64,000 nucleotides of DNA from AB-137-C09 sp964458185. GTDB lineage: Bacteria; Pseudomonadota; Zetaproteobacteria; Mariprofundales; Mariprofundaceae. Of the stretch, positions 17,820-25,111 are shown in pieces (positions within the stretch are counted from its first letter, which is position 1; each line of letters begins with the position of its first letter). Under the pieces are notes generated by a model. The model made no database searches. It worked only from the letters and a program-made list of their open reading frames with translations, and was not told the origin of the DNA. The position numbers and the translations under genes were made by a program. The stretch spans positions 4,971 through 68,970 of the forward strand of contig CAYWFG010000010.1 of assembly GCA_964458185.1 (NCBI GenBank). The letters are read 5' to 3'.

Positions 17820-18533
17820 ATGGCAAAAGAGCGTTTGGATCGCTTGATGTCGCGCTTGGGTTATGGCTCAAGACGAGATGTTGGCTATTGGATACAGTTA
17901 GGCTTGGTAGAAGTTTCAGGCAAAGGCGCATCATCTGCGAATCAAAAAGTTGAGGCTGATGATGTATTGCTAGAAGGCAAGCCTTTGGATCATCCACATG
18001 GCTTAACCGTGATCTACCATAAACCCTTGGGGCGAGTATGTTCGCGCAAAGAGCAAGGGAACTTAGTGTATGATAACTTTCCTGAACGTTGGTTAGGGCG
18101 CAAGCCTCCCTTCAATAGCGTAGGGCGTTTAGATAAAGACTCCGCAGGCTTGTTGATTTTTACCGATGATGGTCAATTGAACCACCAACTGACCAGCCCC
18201 AAACACGCGATTAGCAAAACCTATGCAGTAACATTAGCACGCCCTGTTAGCGACGATGCCGTCACTCGTTTGGCAAGTGGCACGCTAATGTTAGAGGAAG
18301 ATATTAAACCCTGTTTACCCGCAGAGTTAACGATTATTGATGCCCTCCATGTTGAACTGGTCTTGCATGAAGGACGTTACCATCAAGTTCGGCGCATGTT
18401 TGCAGCATTAGGGAACCACGTTGAAGTCTTAACTCGCACCCACATTGGTCGTTTGTCGTTAGCAGACACAGGCTTGACCGCAGGCGCATGGCAAGATCTT
18501 ACTGCCGAAGCATTATGGCAACGTATTTTATAA
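17820..18533 (+). CDS. rsuA: RsuA-family pseudouridine synthase
   Basis: A 237-residue rRNA pseudouridine synthase. An N-terminal S4 RNA-binding domain (RLDRLMSRLGYGSRRDVGYW) is followed by the catalytic domain with GRLDKDSAGLLIFT, catalytic Asp105. Length and motifs fit RsuA (16S rRNA), although RluE/RluB-type activity cannot be excluded. The start at 17820 was chosen because AGAGGAGA lies just upstream. An in-frame ATG at 17742 would add 26 residues unlike the family. The end overlaps a candidate 27-codon reading frame leading to holC. Confidence 0.9.
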   Translation: MAKERLDRLMSRLGYGSRRDVGYWIQLGLVEVSGKGASSANQKVEADDVLLEGKPLDHPHGLTVIYHKPLGRVCSRKEQGNLVYDNFPERWLGRKPPFNSVGRLDKDSAGLLIFTDDGQLNHQLTSPKHAISKTYAVTLARPVSDDAVTRLASGTLMLEEDIKPCLPAELTIIDALHVELVLHEGRYHQVRRMFAALGNHVEVLTRTHIGRLSLADTGLTAGAWQDLTAEALWQRIL

Positions 18534-18598
18534 TCGGCATTGCAGGCACAGGCGGTGGGTATTATGGTCTAGCCTTGTTGCGCGGTGCATTGCGATGA
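18515..18598 (+). CDS. Candidate 27-residue coupled small protein
   Basis: ATG at 18515 lies inside the last codons of rsuA, and the TGA at 18596-18598 overlaps the holC ATG as ATGA. The frame encodes 27 residues with a hydrophobic glycine-rich core (FIIGIAGTGGGYYG) and a basic tail. Its role could be a small membrane peptide or simply translational coupling between rsuA and holC. It may also be the remains of a larger gene. No homologue is recognised and the call rests only on the overlap geometry. Confidence 0.3.
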   Translation: MATYFIIGIAGTGGGYYGLALLRGALR

Positions 18599-19020
18599 GT
18601 GTTGCTGTTCATTTTCGACCTTTGCCAAAAAAAGACCGCATCGAAGGCATTGCGAGTTTATTATTGCGACGCAACCGTTTAATACCGAAGGTGATTGTTT
18701 TTTGCCCTGATGAGATGTTTATTCAGCATTTAAGTTTCCAGTTGTGGACGATTGATCCAGCATCCTTTTTAGCGCATGGTGTTGCTGTAGACGATGGCGC
18801 AGTGAATGCGATACAACCTATTTTGTTAACAACGGGGTTAGATGTTAAACATCAAGCGACAGTCTTGATGAACGGCGGGCTAGAGATCCCCCCGTCATTG
18901 GATGCCTTTGCTCATATTGTAGACTTTGTAGATGCATGGGATGAATCATTAAAACAAGCTGCACGTGAGCGTTTTCGCAGCTACCGTCAGATGGGCTATG
19001 CACCGACATACCTTGGTTGA
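18595..19020 (+). CDS. holC: DNA polymerase III chi subunit
   Basis: A 141-residue clamp-loader accessory protein. The pattern VIVFCPDEMFIQHLSFQLWT followed by DPASFLAHG, and a later QPILLTT, matches chi, which links SSB to the clamp loader. The length is normal. It follows rsuA by 61 bp, possibly coupled through a small reading frame, and precedes engB by 49 bp on the same strand. Confidence 0.88.
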   Translation: MSVAVHFRPLPKKDRIEGIASLLLRRNRLIPKVIVFCPDEMFIQHLSFQLWTIDPASFLAHGVAVDDGAVNAIQPILLTTGLDVKHQATVLMNGGLEIPPSLDAFAHIVDFVDAWDESLKQAARERFRSYRQMGYAPTYLG

Positions 19021-19069
19021 CGGGGAAGTTCGATAAGCGTTATAAAAAATCGTAGGATAGAGAGATTGC

Positions 19070-19675
19070 ATGAAAATTATTTGGGCGAAGACTGAATTTG
19101 TATTGGCAGCACCAGATTGCACGCAGGTTCCTTGCAATGGTTTGCCACAACTGGCTGTGGCTGGGCATTCTAATGTAGGAAAATCATCGTTATTAAATAC
19201 GTTGTTGGAGCGAAAAACATTGATGCGCACATCGAAACGCCCCGGTTGCACCCGTTTGTTGAATGTGTTTGATGTTGATCAGCAATTAACACTGGTGGAT
19301 TTGCCGGGTTATGGTTTTGCCAAAGCTTCTAAAAAAGAGCAGGGTAAATGGCAGCGTTTGATCGAGTCTTATTTGTTGGATAAATCTTGCCCTAAGCGGC
19401 TGGTATTGGTCTTGCTTGATGCACGACATGGTCCAAAGCCTTCCGATTTAGAGTTGATTGACTGGCTGAATGAAGAAGGTATTCGTTGGCATCCTGTGGC
19501 AACAAAAACAGATAAACTTAATGCCCGCCTTCGCGACAGACGACGTAACGAAATGCGGGATGCTCTAGGTGGAATGCTGTCGCCCTTGTGGACATCCAGC
19601 TTAAAAAAATCAGGCGTAGCTGAACTGCGTGCCTTGGTGATGAAAGAGTTATTTGATAGTAAATCCTCCCATTAA
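19070..19675 (+). CDS. engB: Ribosome-assembly GTPase EngB/YsxC
   Basis: A 201-residue TRAFAC GTPase needed for large-subunit assembly. G1 is GHSNVGKSSLLN, with His where Arg is usual. G2 lies around TSKRPGCTRLLN, G3 is DLPGYGFAK and G4 is TKTDKLN. Its length is typical. Its last codon overlaps the stop of the convergent PATAN-like gene by 4 bp (TTAA read on both strands). Confidence 0.95.
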   Translation: MKIIWAKTEFVLAAPDCTQVPCNGLPQLAVAGHSNVGKSSLLNTLLERKTLMRTSKRPGCTRLLNVFDVDQQLTLVDLPGYGFAKASKKEQGKWQRLIESYLLDKSCPKRLVLVLLDARHGPKPSDLELIDWLNEEGIRWHPVATKTDKLNARLRDRRRNEMRDALGGMLSPLWTSSLKKSGVAELRALVMKELFDSKSSH

Positions 19676-20322
19676 GGTGTGGCAGAAAGACTTCGGATGC
19701 GTCCCATAATTCGTCGAATGGTGGTTGTGTTTTTGTTGGTTTTTTTGACCTGTTTCTGAGGTAATGACTTCACACCTAAAGACCCTTTGTTGGCCCGAAT
19801 CAAGCCCAGAACATAATTGAAGGTTAATACACGCACCCGATGGATCAATAATGCATTGGATGGATTGTTTTTTAGCATAAACTTGGATACGCAATAATCA
19901 CCCTTAGCATTGATTCGCTGATAAAATAAATGATAACTCAGGTCAGTTAACGAGTTTTTAAACACTGCTGGTTTAAATGTTATCTCTAGGTGAGAAAAGG
20001 TAGCAAACATTTCGCTAATAAGGCGCAAATGCTCATCAGACCATTGAATACGGTTGATGGCATCGGTTATTACCTCTATGGCTGGTGTGCGGTCAATGTT
20101 GACATTCTCATCTTCCCAACTGCTTGTTTTTACAGGGTGAGATAAAAATCGTATCAGGTGTTTATTCTTTTTTGTAGCATTAAGGTCGCCTTGCTCAAAT
20201 AGTAACAGACCATTAAACCCATCCATGCTTTGGAATTGTAAAACACCTGTTTTTTTATGGGTAATGGCTTTTCGTAATAACTTAAAATGCCTGAAACTCA
20301 CGTCAGATGTTGTATACTGCAT
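19672..20322 (-). CDS. PATAN/DUF4388-like protein, paralogue of 55554-56195
   Basis: A 216-residue protein with no recognised catalytic motif. The N-terminal part (HFKLLRKAITHKKTGVLQFQ, then GLLLFEQGDL) resembles the DUF4388/PATAN fold, found in bacterial signalling proteins. The middle is helical and the basic C-terminus (VRVLTFNYVLGLIRANKG, then a Lys/Arg-rich tail) is shared with the gene at 55554. The two proteins align over their whole length. No signal peptide or membrane segment is seen. It converges on engB with a 4 bp overlap, and a family 1 element begins 117 bp upstream of its start. The function is unknown. Confidence 0.72.
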   Translation of the reverse strand: MQYTTSDVSFRHFKLLRKAITHKKTGVLQFQSMDGFNGLLLFEQGDLNATKKNKHLIRFLSHPVKTSSWEDENVNIDRTPAIEVITDAINRIQWSDEHLRLISEMFATFSHLEITFKPAVFKNSLTDLSYHLFYQRINAKGDYCVSKFMLKNNPSNALLIHRVRVLTFNYVLGLIRANKGSLGVKSLPQKQVKKTNKNTTTIRRIMGRIRSLSATP

Positions 20323-20452
20323 CGTGCGACTCCATGTAATAAATATTCATGAAAAAATGCTATGCCGTATTTGTGTCAAAGTTGAGGCAGTGGTGTGTCA
20401 TTGAAAGCAAGGCAATGTAATGCTACATTAGTTCCTAACTGATGTTACGCAC

Positions 20453-20474
20453 TTGCATCTCTATCTGATATAAT
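20453..20474 (+). promoter_or_regulatory. Extended -10 promoter inside the IS end
   Basis: TGATATAAT at 20466-20474 is a perfect extended -10 element. TTGCAT at 20453 is too close to act as a standard -35. The predicted start of transcription falls about at the ATG at 20482, so a leaderless or very short-leader message is possible. It would drive the transposase fragment and perhaps the DUF2130 gene. Confidence 0.45.
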
Positions 20475-20481
20475 TCAGCGC

Positions 20482-20751
20482 ATGAAAAACATGAATCTAT
20501 TTGATCTTTACATAGATTACTTAATCACATCATTTGGGCAAACAACTGCTACAGGTCTTTCGGCGATGCTTGATGGTCAGGTAAGCCACGATCAAGTAAC
20601 TCGACTTTTATCCAAAAAGGATTATGATACTAAGGATCTTTGGATAGCTATGAAAAAGGAAGTCCGAGAGATACAAGATGATTCGGGAGTGTTGATTTTT
20701 GATGATAGAGTTGAGGAGAAGAAGCACCGCAAAGAATTATACGTTACTTAA
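20482..20751 (+). pseudogene. Truncated DDE transposase, N-terminal fragment
   Basis: An 89-codon frame whose first roughly 80 residues match, from memory, the N-terminus of IS4/IS701-superfamily transposases: LYIDYLITSFGQTTATGLS, then SHDQVTRLLS, KDLW and VLIFDD with the first catalytic aspartate region (Asp74-Asp75). Full-length members are several hundred residues and continue with a WH-D segment that is absent here. After VEEKK the sequence departs and stops, so the deletion or replacement junction lies near 20720-20730. An alternative start is the ATG at 20491. It cannot be an active transposase alone, but might bind DNA. Confidence 0.75.
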
Positions 20752-20845
20752 CTATTTGCGGCATAAAATATATAACCGTGGGCGAGATAAGCGACACCTA
20801 TGACGCCACGCATATATGAATACTTAACAAAAAAGGAATAAAGAT

Positions 20846-22234
20846 ATGCACGAGATTATATGTCCACACTGTAATAAAGCATTCAAAATTGACGAAGCTG
20901 GGTATGCAGATATTCTAAAGCAAGTTCGTGACAACGAGTTTGAACAGCAGTTGTATGAACGACTTGAACTGGCTGAGAAAGAAAAGAAAAATGCGGTTGA
21001 ACTCGCGAAAAGTGAAATTAGCCATGAAATGCAAAGAAAAACCTCAGCCAAGGATACTGAGATTCAAGAGCTTAAGGCGAAATTGGATGCGGGTGAAATA
21101 GTGCAAAGACTTGCTGTTACCGAAGCTTTAAGTATCGTTGAAAAACAACGTGACGTGCTCACAAACAAACTAGAAAAGGAAAAGCAGGATAGCAAAGCTG
21201 CAACAAAACTTGCGGAAGCAAAATATATTAATGATGTAAATGAAACCGCCGCAAAGAAGGTCGCAGAGATTCAGGAGCTAAAAGCAAAGCTTGACTCTAA
21301 CGAAGTAGCGCGGAAACTCGCAGTGACCGAGGCTGTAAGTGTGGTCGAGAAAGAGCGCGATAAACTGCAAAGCGACCTTAAGCAATCAGAACTTGAAAAA
21401 CAACTTTCGGAGAAATCGCTTAAGGATAAGTATGAGACACAGATAAAAGATCGCGACGGCGAGATTGAGCGCATCAGGGATATGAAGGCTAAACTATCAA
21501 CAAAAATGGTTGGTGAAACCCTCGAACAGCACTGCGAGACTGAGTTCAACCGCATTCGATCAACAGCATTTCCTAGGGCTTATTTTGAGAAGGACAACGA
21601 TGTAAGTAATGGTAGTAAAGGCGATTACATTTTTCGCGACTCAGACGAGTCTGCTACTGAAATCGTTTCTATCATGTTTGAAATGAAAAACGAAAGTGAT
21701 ACCACCACAACTAAGAAAAAGAACGAAGATTTTCTAAAAGAACTCGATAAGGATCGGAAAGAGAAAAACTGTGAGTATGCAGTTCTGGTATCCCTGCTTG
21801 AATCCGAGAGTGAACTCTACAATTCTGGAATCGTCGATGTATTCCACCGCTACCCTAAGATGTACGTAATTCGACCGCAGTTTTTTCTAACCATCATTAC
21901 GCTACTTCGTAATGCGGCGATGAAGTCGCTTGAATACAAGACAGAGCTTGCACTTGTTAAAGCACAGAATGTTGATGTAACAAACTTCGAAAATGATCTT
22001 GATAAATTTAAGAATGGGTTCGCAAAGAACTATAACCTTGCCTCTAGAAGATTCAAAATAGCAATTGATGAGATTGATAAGTCAATCGATCACCTTGAAA
22101 AGACGAAGGAAGCTCTTCTTGGAACGGATCGGAATCTTCGTCTTGCAAATAATAAAGCTCAGGACGTAACAATCAAAAAGCTTACTCGACAGAATCCAAC
22201 AATGGCTGCTAAATTCAATGAGTTAAATAATTAA
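20846..22234 (+). CDS. DUF2130 protein (coiled coil plus nuclease-like fold)
   Basis: A 462-residue protein. An N-terminal CPHC motif (Cys6, Cys9) suggests a small zinc ribbon. Residues about 30-215 are charged coiled coil containing an internal repeat (about 72-110 and 141-179, both starting EIQELKAKLD). The C-terminal DUF2130 domain includes SKGDYIF (Asp260) and FEMKN (Glu279, Lys281), a spacing compatible with a PD-(D/E)XK nuclease core. That fold is inferred and activity is unproven. DUF2130 genes are often found in accessory DNA. It is the cargo of the inverted-repeat element and has an AAAGGA ribosome site. Its codon use looks less biased than its neighbours. Confidence 0.82.
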   Translation: MHEIICPHCNKAFKIDEAGYADILKQVRDNEFEQQLYERLELAEKEKKNAVELAKSEISHEMQRKTSAKDTEIQELKAKLDAGEIVQRLAVTEALSIVEKQRDVLTNKLEKEKQDSKAATKLAEAKYINDVNETAAKKVAEIQELKAKLDSNEVARKLAVTEAVSVVEKERDKLQSDLKQSELEKQLSEKSLKDKYETQIKDRDGEIERIRDMKAKLSTKMVGETLEQHCETEFNRIRSTAFPRAYFEKDNDVSNGSKGDYIFRDSDESATEIVSIMFEMKNESDTTTTKKKNEDFLKELDKDRKEKNCEYAVLVSLLESESELYNSGIVDVFHRYPKMYVIRPQFFLTIITLLRNAAMKSLEYKTELALVKAQNVDVTNFENDLDKFKNGFAKNYNLASRRFKIAIDEIDKSIDHLEKTKEALLGTDRNLRLANNKAQDVTIKKLTRQNPTMAAKFNELNN

Positions 22235-22337
22235 AATTCTTCAGAGGACGAAGGGTGAAGCTGTATACTCAATGTTCAAGTTTTAGTGAATTACAGGAGT
22301 TGAAAGCGCTTAGTGCGTAACATCAGTAATTCATAAT

Positions 22338-23213
22338 CTATTTCGTGACTGTGTTGCATGAGATATACTCCTTTGGTTTAACTGTTGTCAGTGCCATATT
22401 ATCAATCAAGCGTGTATTGTTTATTCGCAGCGCAATAAAAGCATGGGCATCATCTTCAACAGTTGATAGTATTGCTAACGTATGAGCATGGCGTATCTCA
22501 AGGTATTCAGCATCTAAGCCTTGCTTGCGTAAGACAGTGGTTGCCAATGCCAGTAAGGTGAGGCAATCCGTTTCGCCTGTGTGATGCGCTTCTCGCATGG
22601 CAGTTAATGCTTGAAAAAGACAGCGCGCTTGTTGACATTCAGCCGTGCTTAAATAACGGTTTCGACTACTCATCGCCAACCCACTGGGTTCTCTCACGAT
22701 GGGCGCGGCAACAATATCAACAGCCATGTTTAAATCATGCACCATGCGACGAATAATAGTCAATTGCTGCCAGTCTTTTTCACCAAATACAGCCAAATGA
22801 GGCTGCACAATATTAAACAATGTATTCACGGCAGTCAGCATGCCATCAAAATGCCCCTCTCTGTATCGACCACAGAGGCATTTATTCAGTGTTTCAACAT
22901 GCAAACTTACTTGGCTTTTTGTTGCACCAAATAATGCCTTAGGGTGAAATAATATATCTACCCCTTCAGCAGCACAGCGCCGTGCATCTTCGGCAAAGGG
23001 GCGTGGGTAATGGGTGAGGTCTTCGCCTGCACCAAATTGCAGTGGGTTAACATAAATGCTAACCACTACCACATCAGTAAGTTTTTTGGCTTTGCGAATG
23101 AGACTGAGATGACCTTCATGCAAACAGCCCATGGTCGGTACCAATGCTACGCGTTCATGAGAAAAGTTTGCTAAGACATGCCGTAAAACATCGACTGATT
23201 CGATCAGTTGCAT
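22338..23213 (-). CDS. panC: Pantothenate synthetase
   Basis: A 291-residue ligase joining pantoate and beta-alanine at the expense of ATP. The adenylylation motifs PTMGCLHEGHLSLI (with the HxGH-type signature) and SSRNRYLS are clear, and FGEKDWQQL is present. The start overlaps the end of panB by 10 bp. The stop lies 12 bp from the IS-derived element, so the extreme C-terminus (KEYISCNTVTK) may have been altered by the insertion. Confidence 0.96.
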   Translation of the reverse strand: MQLIESVDVLRHVLANFSHERVALVPTMGCLHEGHLSLIRKAKKLTDVVVVSIYVNPLQFGAGEDLTHYPRPFAEDARRCAAEGVDILFHPKALFGATKSQVSLHVETLNKCLCGRYREGHFDGMLTAVNTLFNIVQPHLAVFGEKDWQQLTIIRRMVHDLNMAVDIVAAPIVREPSGLAMSSRNRYLSTAECQQARCLFQALTAMREAHHTGETDCLTLLALATTVLRKQGLDAEYLEIRHAHTLAILSTVEDDAHAFIALRINNTRLIDNMALTTVKPKEYISCNTVTK

Positions 23214-23998
23214 GATGGTGCCTTAGGAAACGTTCCACTGCGTACATCATCGCTCCAATGAGCAATGGCATCAACAATCGTTGATCGCAAATGCGCATAA
23301 GCAGGTGCAAAAGGCGGGTTTTTTTCTGATAAGCCTAATAAATCATGCCATACCAGCACTTGTGCATCACAGCCCGCACCCGCACCAATACCAACGGTAG
23401 GAATCGTTAGCATAGCTGTTATTTCTGCTGCCAAACCATCGGGGATGCACTCTAGCACCACGGCTAAAGCACCTGCTTCGCTTACTGCTTTAGCATCGGT
23501 CTTGATGCGTGCAGCAGCTAGATCATCCATGCCTTGTCGTCTATAGCCACCTTGTTGCTTCACTGTTTGGGGCATCAATCCGATATGCGCAACCACAGCA
23601 ATCCCTCGTTCTGATAAAAAGCGAATAGTCGGTGCCATAACTTCACCACCTTCTAATTTAACCGCATCACAACCACTTTGCTGCAACAGTTGCACACTGC
23701 TTTCATACGCTTGTTCAGGTGCGCGTTGATAGCTACCAAAGGGAAGATCACACACCACCCACGGGCGGCTTGTTGCAGCAACCACCGTGGTGGCATGCGC
23801 TATCATTTGAGACAACGAAACTGGCAGCGTTGTTTCATAGCCTAAAGTGGTCATTGCCAATGAATCACCGACAAGGATCACATCAACCCCTGCTAATTCT
23901 GCCAGTGCAGCACTGCTGGCATCATGCGCTGTTAACCACACGCTTTTTTTACCTTCACGCGCCAGTTTGGCAATCGTCATTGTTGTTACTTTTTTCAT
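23204..23998 (-). CDS. panB: Ketopantoate hydroxymethyltransferase
   Basis: A 264-residue enzyme converting alpha-ketoisovalerate and methylene-THF to ketopantoate. The motifs LTAHDASSAALAELAGVDVILVGDS, YETTLPVS, AVKLEGG, HIGLMPQ and GIGAGAGCDAQVLVWHDLLG cover the metal-binding and active-site loops. It is translationally coupled to panC and lies 48 bp after cvpA on the minus strand. Confidence 0.97.
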   Translation of the reverse strand: MKKVTTMTIAKLAREGKKSVWLTAHDASSAALAELAGVDVILVGDSLAMTTLGYETTLPVSLSQMIAHATTVVAATSRPWVVCDLPFGSYQRAPEQAYESSVQLLQQSGCDAVKLEGGEVMAPTIRFLSERGIAVVAHIGLMPQTVKQQGGYRRQGMDDLAAARIKTDAKAVSEAGALAVVLECIPDGLAAEITAMLTIPTVGIGAGAGCDAQVLVWHDLLGLSEKNPPFAPAYAHLRSTIVDAIAHWSDDVRSGTFPKAPSCN

Positions 23999-24046
23999 CG
24001 TACCTTTCTGCTTCGGTCTGGATGGCAGTACCGTCTTTCAGGGAGA

Positions 24047-24655
24047 TTATTTAATTCGTTCTTCTAATAGTTTTTCAAGGTTCTTTTTGTCATTCACATT
24101 AGGCAAGCCACCAAGTTTATCTCTGGTCTGAATAATGGGCGTTCCTTCGGTAAAGTTTTTTTGCGAAAATGGATTATTAACAGGAATCATATTACTCATT
24201 GTTTTACCAAGGTTTAACACAAAAGGGCGCAAAACACTTTTTGAGCCAAACACATCCGTAGGTTGCTGAATATAGGTGAACGCAATCAACGAAAAAACAC
24301 CAACAAATACAATGGGTTTAACGGGCGCAATGATGCCACCAAAAAGATGATCAATAGCAAACAATACCTTCCCCCCCCTGCCTTTTAATGGATTCGGTAT
24401 CGCCGCAACAAGAACGCCAGCCACCAATATCACAGCGAAGAAAACAATAAAAAAAGCAATAGGGTCAGCATAGGTGGTATCAATCCCTGTACTGTCTACC
24501 AATTTATCTGCAATATTTCCAGAAGCCTTGGCAGCTCCAATAAAAGCACCAACAACACCAATGACCGCAACCAGTTCAACAATAAAGCCGCGCATTGCCC
24601 CTTGTAAAAAGGCGAGTCCAAGCATCGCAATGATAGCAATATCAAGAAGACTCAT
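24047..24655 (-). CDS. CvpA-family membrane protein
   Basis: A 202-residue inner-membrane protein with four hydrophobic segments and the CvpA signature near the start (AIIAMLGLAFLQGAMRGFIVEL) and GKVLFAIDHLFGGII later. The soluble tail contains GGLPNVNDKKNLEKLLEER. CvpA homologues are linked to envelope homeostasis and colicin V export in enterics. The precise role is not known. It sits between the zinc ribbon gene and panB on the minus strand. Confidence 0.88.
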   Translation of the reverse strand: MSLLDIAIIAMLGLAFLQGAMRGFIVELVAVIGVVGAFIGAAKASGNIADKLVDSTGIDTTYADPIAFFIVFFAVILVAGVLVAAIPNPLKGRGGKVLFAIDHLFGGIIAPVKPIVFVGVFSLIAFTYIQQPTDVFGSKSVLRPFVLNLGKTMSNMIPVNNPFSQKNFTEGTPIIQTRDKLGGLPNVNDKKNLEKLLEERIK

Positions 24656-24671
24656 GGTTTAAACGCGATAT

Positions 24672-24839
24672 TTATAAACTATAATCTCTAGGAGCTTGTG
24701 GCAAAACTTGAGTATCATCAAAGGTTGTGCTTTCTTTTGTTTTTACATTAGTTCCACATTTTGGGCATTCGTATAACTTTGCTTGTTCTGCTTGAAAGGT
24801 GTTTTTACAACGTGGGCACTCAATTCTTACTTGACTCAT
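24672..24839 (-). CDS. 55-residue zinc ribbon protein
   Basis: A short gene read directly from the minus strand: ATG at 24839, TAA ending at 24672. The product has two CxxC pairs (Cys8/Cys11 and Cys25/Cys28) in IECPRCKNTF and YECPKCGTNV, typical of a zinc ribbon, followed by an unstructured tail. AGGAGA lies 8-9 bases upstream of the ATG, a strong ribosome site. It ends 16 bp before cvpA and probably starts the cvpA-panB-panC transcript. It may be a small regulator or a metal-binding accessory protein; the function is unknown. Confidence 0.75.
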   Translation of the reverse strand: MSQVRIECPRCKNTFQAEQAKLYECPKCGTNVKTKESTTFDDTQVLPQAPRDYSL

Positions 24840-25111
24840 CAAACCATCTCCTGTGTTGGTGTAATAACTTCATTGTTTAACAGCTACATCACGGTGCAAC
24901 TAAAAAAACGGATTTAATAATATAGTTACCGTCAAGTCAAGAGGCGGTTGTGTAACCATGCAAGATATGATTTTTTAGTTTATTCCTTTCTCATGATCTT
25001 GTTCGTTTGACCTTCATGGGTGTATTCTTCAGTCTTGCGGGTTCAGTAAAAATATAATTTTTTATGAACAATGCATGGCTGTGTGCCTGCATTTGTTACA
25101 AGGAGCTTCTT

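Larger units (their letters stand above)
20439..22326 (+). mobile_element. IS-derived element carrying a DUF2130 gene
   Basis: The left end CTGATGTTACGCACT (20439) and right end AGTGCGTAACATCAG (to 22326) are perfect inverted repeats over 15 bp, flanked on both sides by TAA (20436-20438 and 22327-22329), a candidate 3 bp target duplication. Inside are an N-terminal transposase fragment starting 43 bp from the left end and a 462-codon DUF2130 gene where the rest of a transposase would be expected. The right end lies 12 bp from the panC stop. The ends match the short elements at 13759 and 56627. Confidence 0.75.
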
